Below, piece after piece: positions 59,232 through 64,000 of a stretch of DNA of 64,000 nucleotides. The position numbers and the translations under genes were made by a program. The DNA comes from Rhodococcus sp. 105337 (lineage in GTDB: Bacteria; Actinomycetota; Actinomycetes; Mycobacteriales; Mycobacteriaceae): contig NZ_JABAGQ010000012.1 in the NCBI RefSeq assembly GCF_012844225.1, forward strand, positions 62,001 to 126,000, given 5' to 3'. The stretch's first letter is position 1; each line of letters starts with the position of its first letter. The notes under the pieces are model-generated. The model searched no databases. It saw only the letters and a program-made list of their open reading frames with translations, and had not been told where the DNA came from.

Positions 59232-61163
59232 CTACTTGCCCCGGATTGCGTCGAACACCGCGGGATCGACGAGGGTCGAGGTGTCACCGAGTTCGCGGCC
59301 TTCGGCCACGTCGCGCAGCAACCGTCGCATGATCTTGCCGGAACGCGTTTTCGGCAGTTCCGGTACGACCGTGATCTGACGCGGCTTCGCGATCGGGGAG
59401 ATCTCCACCGCCACGTGCTCGCGGAGTTCCTTGATCAGCGCGTCACCGGTGTTCTCCACGTTCTCCCGCAGAATCACGAAGGCGACGATGCCCTGACCGG
59501 TGGTCTCGTCGGCCGCGCCCACGACGGCGGCTTCGGCGACGGTCTGGTGGCTCACCAGCGCCGACTCCACCTCGGAGGTGGAGATGCGGTGGCCGGAGAC
59601 GTTCATGACGTCGTCGACACGGCCGAGTACCCAGAGGTCCCCGTCCTCGTCGTAGCGCGCACCGTCGCCGGCGAAGTACCAACCCTGGTCTTCGTAGCGT
59701 GACCAGTACGTTTCGCGGTACCGCTGCGGATCACCCCAGATGCCGCGCAACATGGCCGGCCACGGCTGGTCGAGTACCAGGTAGCCGTTCCCGCCGGGAC
59801 CGAGCGGACGGGCTTCGTCGTCGACGATCTTCGCGGAGATGCCCGGCAGCGGCGCCATCGCCGAGCCCGGCTTGGTCGCGGTGATCCCGGGCAGCGGGGA
59901 AATCATGATCGCACCCGTCTCGGTCTGCCACCACGTGTCGACGATCGGAGCCTTGCCCCCGCCGATGACGTCGCGATACCAGCGCCACGCCTCGGGGTTG
60001 ATCGGCTCGCCGACACTGCCGAGCACGCGGATGGACGAGAGGTCGTGCGCGTCGGGGATCGCCCGTCCCCACTTCATGAAGGTGCGGATCAGCGTGGGAG
60101 CGGTGTAGTAGATGCTCACCCCGTACTTCTCGATGATCTCGAAGTGCCGGTGCTGGGTCGGTGAGTTCGGGGTGCCTTCGTAGACGACCTGCGTCACGCC
60201 GTTCGACAGCGGTCCGTACACGATGTAGGTGTGTCCGGTGACCCAGCCGATATCGGCGGTGCACCAGTACACGTCCTCGCCCGCTTTGTGGTCGAACACG
60301 TTGTGGTGGGTGTACGACGCCTGCGTGAGGTAGCCACCCGACGTGTGGATGATTCCCTTCGGCTTACCCGTGGTGCCGGAGGTGTAGAGGATGAACAGCG
60401 GGTGCTCGGCGTCGAACGGCTGCGCCTCGTGCTCGGGCGATGCCTGCTCGACGGTGTCGTGCCACCACAGGTCCCGGCCCTCGGTCCACTCGACGTCGAT
60501 GCCGGTGCGCCGAACCACGAGAACGTGCTCGATCGACGCGGCACCGGCGGTCGCCTCGTCGGCCGACGCCTTGAGCGGCGCGGCGGCGCCGCGGCGCCAC
60601 TGACCGTCCACGGTGACCAGAAGCTTCGCCTCGGCATCGTCGATACGTGAGCGGAGCGCCGTCGCGGAGAAACCTGCGAACACCACGGAGTGCGTCAGGC
60701 CCAGACGAGCGCAGGCGAGCATCGTGACGATCGCCTCGGGAATCATCGGCATGTAGATGGCAACGCGATCGCCGGCCACCAGGCCCAGTTCCGTGAAGGT
60801 GTTCGCGGCGCGGGAGACCTCCGCCAGCAGGTCGTTGTACGTCAGTGCTCGCGTGTCGCCGGGTTCACCTTCGAAATGAATGGCGACGCGGTCACCGTTG
60901 CCGGCGAGTACGTGCCGGTCCACGCAGTTGTAGGCGACGTTCAGTTGCCCGCCGACGAACCACTTCGCGAACGGTGCGTCCGACCAGTCCAGCACCTCGG
61001 TCCACGGGGAGGCCCACTCGAGTCGTTCGGCCTGGGTCGCCCAGAATCCGAGGCGATCGGCGTCGGCAGCAGCCTGCAACTCCGGACCGGCGTTGGCGGT
61101 GGCTGTGAACTCGGCACTCGGAGGAAAGGCCTGCTGTTCGTGGTCCGGAGCTGCGCTCGTCAT
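59232..61163 (-). CDS. acs: Acetyl-CoA synthetase
   Basis: A 643-residue AMP-forming acetate-CoA ligase. It has the ATP motif YTSGTTGKPKGI (near residue 258), WWQTETGAIM (acetate pocket), VDDVMNVSGHRIS and KTRSGKIMRRLLR, whose Lys is the regulatory acetylation site. It assimilates acetate. I prefer ATG 61163, with GAAAGG 11 nt upstream, over GTG 61175. A near-consensus Crp box lies about 56 bp upstream. In actinobacteria Acs is known to be controlled by cAMP through Crp and by lysine acetylation. Confidence 0.96.
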   Translation of the reverse strand: MTSAAPDHEQQAFPPSAEFTATANAGPELQAAADADRLGFWATQAERLEWASPWTEVLDWSDAPFAKWFVGGQLNVAYNCVDRHVLAGNGDRVAIHFEGEPGDTRALTYNDLLAEVSRAANTFTELGLVAGDRVAIYMPMIPEAIVTMLACARLGLTHSVVFAGFSATALRSRIDDAEAKLLVTVDGQWRRGAAAPLKASADEATAGAASIEHVLVVRRTGIDVEWTEGRDLWWHDTVEQASPEHEAQPFDAEHPLFILYTSGTTGKPKGIIHTSGGYLTQASYTHHNVFDHKAGEDVYWCTADIGWVTGHTYIVYGPLSNGVTQVVYEGTPNSPTQHRHFEIIEKYGVSIYYTAPTLIRTFMKWGRAIPDAHDLSSIRVLGSVGEPINPEAWRWYRDVIGGGKAPIVDTWWQTETGAIMISPLPGITATKPGSAMAPLPGISAKIVDDEARPLGPGGNGYLVLDQPWPAMLRGIWGDPQRYRETYWSRYEDQGWYFAGDGARYDEDGDLWVLGRVDDVMNVSGHRISTSEVESALVSHQTVAEAAVVGAADETTGQGIVAFVILRENVENTGDALIKELREHVAVEISPIAKPRQITVVPELPKTRSGKIMRRLLRDVAEGRELGDTSTLVDPAVFDAIRGK

Positions 61164-61218
61164 GATGCGGGGCACCTTTCGGGTCGTCTATCGTCGGGCT
61201 CCTGAGAGCGTAATCATC

Positions 61219-61234
61219 TGTGACGCGCATCGCA
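61219..61234. promoter_or_regulatory. Candidate Crp/GlxR box upstream of acs
   Basis: TGTGACGCGCATCGCA matches TGTGA-N6-TCACA at 9 of 10 positions and lies 55 bp before the acs start in the 221-bp divergent gap. Crp control of acetate assimilation is established in related bacteria. Confidence 0.5.
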
Positions 61235-61384
61235 CCGTTGCGCCTGTATATGGTCACGCCACAGTCGCCCATCGGTCGGTTTCGAGCGACGGGTGGTCTG
61301 CGGCGGGGACGAGTGGTGTGGTGCGGTGCGTACGCCCGGTCCCACCGGCGGTCGCCGGGAACACCGGCGGTACCGTCGGAGACT

Positions 61385-62134
61385 GTGACCGACCCGCTTG
61401 CACCGCTCCTCGACCTCCCCGGCGTGCGCGACGCCGCCGACCGTGCGCGCGACGCGCTCGCGGAGGTCCATCGCCATCGCACGAACCGGCGGGGCTGGGC
61501 GAACACCGCAGCCGAGGCGTCGGTGCGCGCGGCACGAGCCTCTGCCGCGATCGACGGTGGGTCGATGGAGCTGCCGCAGCCCGGTGAAGCCGGTGACCCG
61601 ATCCTCGCCGGTGCGCTGCGTGTCGCGCAGACGCTCGACGGTGACGCGCTGGGCAACATGGTGTCGACCTGGCGCCGCGCGCCTCTGCAAGCCCTGGCCC
61701 GGTTGCATCTGCTCGCGGCGGCGGACCTCGTCGAGGACGCGGGTCAGCTCGGGCGGCCACGTACCGGGAGCGGGGTCGGAGAACGTCTGGACGCGTTGGC
61801 GCAACTCGTGACAGGTGGGTCGGACGCACCCGCGCCGGTGCTCGCGGCGATCGTGCACGGCGAACTGCAGGCATTGAAGCCGTTCGGCGTCGCGGACGGC
61901 GTGGTCGCACGGGCGGCGTCGCGGCTGGTGTGTGTGGCGACCGGTCTCGACACCCGGAACCTCGGAGTGCCCGAGGTCCACTGGATGCGCCGGCTCGACG
62001 CGTATCGCAGCGGGATCGACGGTTTCGCCGGTGGTACCGCCGAGGGCGTCGGCGGGTGGGTGATCTTCTGCTGCGGGTCGCTCGAGGCGGGAGCGCGCGA
62101 AGCCACCTCGATCGCCGAGGCGTTCGCGGGCTGA
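61385..62134 (+). CDS. Degenerate Fic-like protein of unknown function
   Basis: A 249-residue helical protein. The segment ASVRAARASAAIDGGSMELP resembles the inhibitory/N-terminal helix of Fic proteins. The segment LKPFGVADGVVAR, preceded by HGELQA, aligns with the Fic core HPFxDGNGRxxR. Of the core, P, F, one G and the last R remain, but the catalytic His is Lys and the N-G-R anion hole is lost, so AMP transfer is unlikely. Start GTG 61385, with TACCGT 8 nt upstream (leaderless). Divergent from acs. The assignment is by pattern only; a helical protein unrelated to Fic is the alternative. Confidence 0.55.
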   Translation: MTDPLAPLLDLPGVRDAADRARDALAEVHRHRTNRRGWANTAAEASVRAARASAAIDGGSMELPQPGEAGDPILAGALRVAQTLDGDALGNMVSTWRRAPLQALARLHLLAAADLVEDAGQLGRPRTGSGVGERLDALAQLVTGGSDAPAPVLAAIVHGELQALKPFGVADGVVARAASRLVCVATGLDTRNLGVPEVHWMRRLDAYRSGIDGFAGGTAEGVGGWVIFCCGSLEAGAREATSIAEAFAG

Positions 62135-62198
62135 TCGGCCCGGCACTCGGGAGATTCGACGGAGGCCACCGGGCCGCAGCGACAAGCGCTGGACACAG

Positions 62199-62502
62199 GA
62201 AAAGCGGGTGACGCGTCGATATAGAATCGGCGTACCACCCGCTGACACGGTGAACCGCGTTACCATGCGTGCTGAAATGGGTTGTGTCTCAACGGCCTCG
62301 GCGACGGTGCGATTATCTCGGCTCGGCCTCGCAACGGGTGCGGGGTCTTTACCTTCGAAGAGTCACATCTCGCAAGCCCACAACGCTTCTGCCCTTATAG
62401 TGGCACCTGCTCCGCGTGGGTACTCGGCTTCCGTGCTGGGAACTCCGGTCGGGAGATCGAATCTTCTCTTCTGATTCGCTCTTGGCCTTCCGTCGTTCCG
62501 TA
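62199..62502 (-). ncRNA. ms1: Candidate Ms1 (6S-like) small RNA, about 300 nt
   Basis: The 526-bp gap 62135-62660 has no convincing gene. On the minus strand TTGCCT (62538-62533) and TAGAAA (62514-62509) are 18 nt apart and would start a transcript near 62502. The strong hairpin with T-run at 62243-62203 would end it, giving about 300 nt. In mycobacteria the RNA-polymerase-binding RNA Ms1/MTS2823 is about 300 nt and lies downstream of the Rv3661 homologue in the same orientation; that homologue ends at 62661 here. Exact ends are estimates. Confidence 0.6.
62203..62243 (-). terminator. Intrinsic terminator of the candidate Ms1 RNA
   Basis: AGCGGGTG and CACCCGCT close the stem, with inner pairs ACGC/GCGT and CGAT/ATCG, followed by TTTCC on the minus strand. 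The T-run is only on the minus side, so the transcript comes from the right, not from the Fic-like gene. Confidence 0.7.
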
Positions 62503-62660
62503 GTTCCTTTCTACCCCCCTTGCGGTGGCGTAGGCAAGCCCCATGCCGGCTTCGCGTCGCATCTGTGCCGTTCGGCGAAATCGTGTTGTGCAGTGCGATA
62601 TTCGGGTGGCACGGAGGGCCGCGGACGCGGTGTGCGCCATCCGCCGCGGGTCGCCCGGAA

Positions 62661-63521
62661 TCAGTACCGCAGCGAAGCGTGCGACCGGCGCGCGAGACGG
62701 CTCGAAACACCGATGATCAGGGCGAGTGCGCCGGCGATCCCACCCGCCATCCAGAGTGCGCGAGGCGACGTCGGAATACGTCTTTTCAACGGCACGGGAA
62801 GTGTGAATCGCAGTATCGGCCAATGGTTCTCGGTCGCGACACGTCGCAACGCCCGACCGGGGTTGACGACACGGGGATTGCCGACCGCCAGGAGCATCGG
62901 CAGGTCGGTCGCGGAGTCGGAGTAGGCAAAGCTCTGTGCCAGGTCGTACCCGTACCGGTCCGACAGTTCGCGGATCGCGACGGCCTTGGCCTCCCCGAAG
63001 CAATAGAACTCGAGTTCACCGGCGTACCGTCCGTCGACGATCCGCATGCGGCTACCGACGCTGTGGGAGGCACCGAGTGCCTGCGCGATCGGCGTGACGA
63101 CCTCCTCGCCCGAGGCCGACACGATGATCACGTCGTGACCACGCGCCCGGTGATCGGCGATGAGGTCCTTCGCTTCGGCGTAGACGAGGGGAGTGACCAC
63201 TTCCTGCAGAGTCTCGTCGACGATCGATTTGATCTGCTCGACGTCCCAGCCCTCACACATGTGCGCGATGTGCTCGCGCATCCGCTCGATGCGGTCCTGA
63301 TCCGCGGCGGACAGCACGTACAGCAACTGGGCGTAACTGCTCTCGAGCACGGCACGGCGGCTGAGCAGTCCTTCGTTGAAGAACGGGCGCGTGAAGGCGA
63401 GAACGCTCGACTTCGCGATGACGGTCTTGTCGAGGTCGAAGAAGGCGGCGATGCGGCCACTTCCTGCCGGATGATCCACTGTCGAGATGCCGGTGCTCGT
63501 GTTCCCGGACGCGTCAGTCAC
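62661..63521 (-). CDS. HAD-IB family phosphatase with C-terminal membrane helix (Rv3661-like)
   Basis: A 286-residue HAD hydrolase of the SerB-related IB subfamily. Motif I is FFDLDKTVI (near residue 28), motif II VSASGEEVV and motif III YSDSATDLPML. A C-terminal membrane helix (LWMAGGIAGALALIIGV) ends in a basic tail. It would dephosphorylate a small phosphomonoester or lipid phosphate at the membrane. The GTG at 63521 is chosen because TATTGT (63534-63529) ends 7 nt upstream (leaderless). The longer frame adds 26 residues. Size matches Rv3661 (287). Confidence 0.9.
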   Translation of the reverse strand: MTDASGNTSTGISTVDHPAGSGRIAAFFDLDKTVIAKSSVLAFTRPFFNEGLLSRRAVLESSYAQLLYVLSAADQDRIERMREHIAHMCEGWDVEQIKSIVDETLQEVVTPLVYAEAKDLIADHRARGHDVIIVSASGEEVVTPIAQALGASHSVGSRMRIVDGRYAGELEFYCFGEAKAVAIRELSDRYGYDLAQSFAYSDSATDLPMLLAVGNPRVVNPGRALRRVATENHWPILRFTLPVPLKRRIPTSPRALWMAGGIAGALALIIGVSSRLARRSHASLRY

Positions 63522-63618
63522 GAGCACCACAATAGGTGCCCGGAGGCGGACTGTGGGGGTCGCGCGTGGCCCTCGCCACGCCGGTCCGCTCAGTTGCAAA
63601 CAGCGTGCACGTTCGGTG

Positions 63619-63720
63619 TACTATCACGATTGCCCGGATCCGTCCGGGTTGTGTTCAGCCCGACCCCCCCGGGGCTGAACACAGACGACCCTCGCCTCCT
63701 CCCCCCTGGCGAGGGTCGTC
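63619..63720 (+). ncRNA. Two tandem perfect hairpins behind a promoter-like element
   Basis: TACTAT (63619-63624), with TTGCAA 19 nt upstream, could start a transcript near 63631. Two perfect hairpins follow directly: TGTGTTCAGCCC/GGGCTGAACACA (63650-63661, 63672-63683) and GACGACCCTCGCC/GGCGAGGGTCGTC (63684-63696, 63708-63720). The gap 63522-63878 lies between divergent genes, so ordinary terminators are not expected. It could be a small structured RNA or the 5' leader of ssd. The rest of the gap shows nothing I can name. Confidence 0.35.
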
Positions 63721-63878
63721 CTCGTTCCGGGGGTTCCCGCCGGCCCTCGCGGCGGCGTTCCCTCCCCGAAAGCCCGCAGGTGACGGGGTTTGTCCACAGG
63801 CGTTCCGACGATCCCCAGATTCGGCGTCGCACGCAGTTCTGCGGTCCCGCCGGAGCGTTCACCCCGCACGCTCAGCAC

Positions 63879-64000
63879 ATGACCCACGTTCTCGGGCTGA
63901 CCGACGATACCGCTCTGATCGCGGCGTTGCGCCGCGTCGCTGCGGCCGCCGATCGCGAACTCCACGAAGCCGTCGCGCCGCCGTCCCGCCGTTCCTGGAC
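63879..64000 (+). CDS. ssd: Septum site-determining protein Ssd, N-terminal fragment
   Basis: The ATG at 63879 opens a frame that runs off the window after 40 codons (MTHVLGLTDDTALIAALRRV and then AAAADRELHEA). The start and its position beside the HAD-IB gene match Rv3660c, a MinD/CpaE-like ATPase implicated in septum site control, whose N-terminal receiver-like domain begins in this way. The P-loop lies beyond the window, so the call rests mainly on gene order. Confidence 0.65.
   Translation, partial: MTHVLGLTDDTALIAALRRVAAAADRELHEAVAPPSRRSW

Noticed and set aside
62395-63003. A 202-residue minus-strand frame across the Ms1 region and the end of the HAD gene
   Set aside because: It overlaps the well-supported HAD-IB gene in another frame, has no ribosome site and no recognisable motif. 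The gap fits a non-coding RNA better.

Overview
The window is high-GC actinobacterial DNA, best explained as a chromosomal piece of a Rhodococcus or a close mycolic-acid relative. The evidence is a complete mce lipid-import operon, WhiB4, PonA2, MarP, an MurT/GatD pair and an NhaA gene, many GTG/TTG starts, pervasive 1-4 nt stop/start overlaps, and a gene order from about 44.3 kb to the right edge that follows the Mycobacterium tuberculosis Rv3683-to-Rv3660c region. Genus assignment is inference; no rRNA or marker search could be run.

Layout. 0-3.3 kb: the end of an MpaB-type oxygenase, then a TetR - alcohol dehydrogenase - DUF4334 operon on the minus strand. 3.5-5.3 kb: a nitronate-monooxygenase-like flavoprotein coupled to an enoyl-CoA hydratase family protein. 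5.6-16.3 kb: an mce1-type operon (acyl-CoA ligase, YrbEA/B, MceA-F, Mce-associated protein), almost every junction overlapping. 16.4-22.1 kb: an F420-type LLM oxidoreductase, an SDR, a TetR-flanked pair (PF10118-like metal hydrolase plus an unrecognised polytopic membrane protein) and an epoxide-hydrolase-like protein. 22.1-26.4 kb: GatD/MurT for peptidoglycan amidation, an EamA exporter divergent from a LysR regulator, and a SHOCT membrane protein. 26.5-33.5 kb: leuA with a probable leucine attenuator, a DGPF protein with its ECF42-type sigma factor, and ask-asd.

33.5-43.3 kb is the most accessory-looking part: a TetR-BVMO-GMC oxidase-decarboxylase-like operon, a Fur-catalase pair behind a large palindromic operator, a YdjM-type membrane protein, a type II cholesterol oxidase behind a long hairpin with a near-perfect KstR box, a DUF218 gene remnant and tRNA-Pro(CGG). 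43.3-64 kb is conserved core: metallophosphoesterase, YqeY, PonA2, WhiB4, two ArsA/Get3-like ATPases, RidA, MBL hydrolase, Crp, Nth, a thioredoxin-like protein, Nudix, MarP, an EphE-like hydrolase, a holin-fold protein, NhaA, Acs, a degenerate Fic-like protein, a candidate Ms1 RNA, a HAD-IB phosphatase and the start of Ssd.

How the parts fit: several regions handle lipids, sterols or ketones (Mce import, CoA ligase, CoA-linked enzymes, two cholesterol-oxidase-type flavoproteins, BVMO, acetyl-CoA synthetase), and others build or protect the envelope (PonA2, MurT/GatD, MarP). Three near-consensus Crp/GlxR boxes and one KstR-like box suggest carbon-source control of some of these. Many genes appear leaderless, with a -10 hexamer 6-8 nt before the start codon. 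I found no insertion sequence, prophage or CRISPR array.
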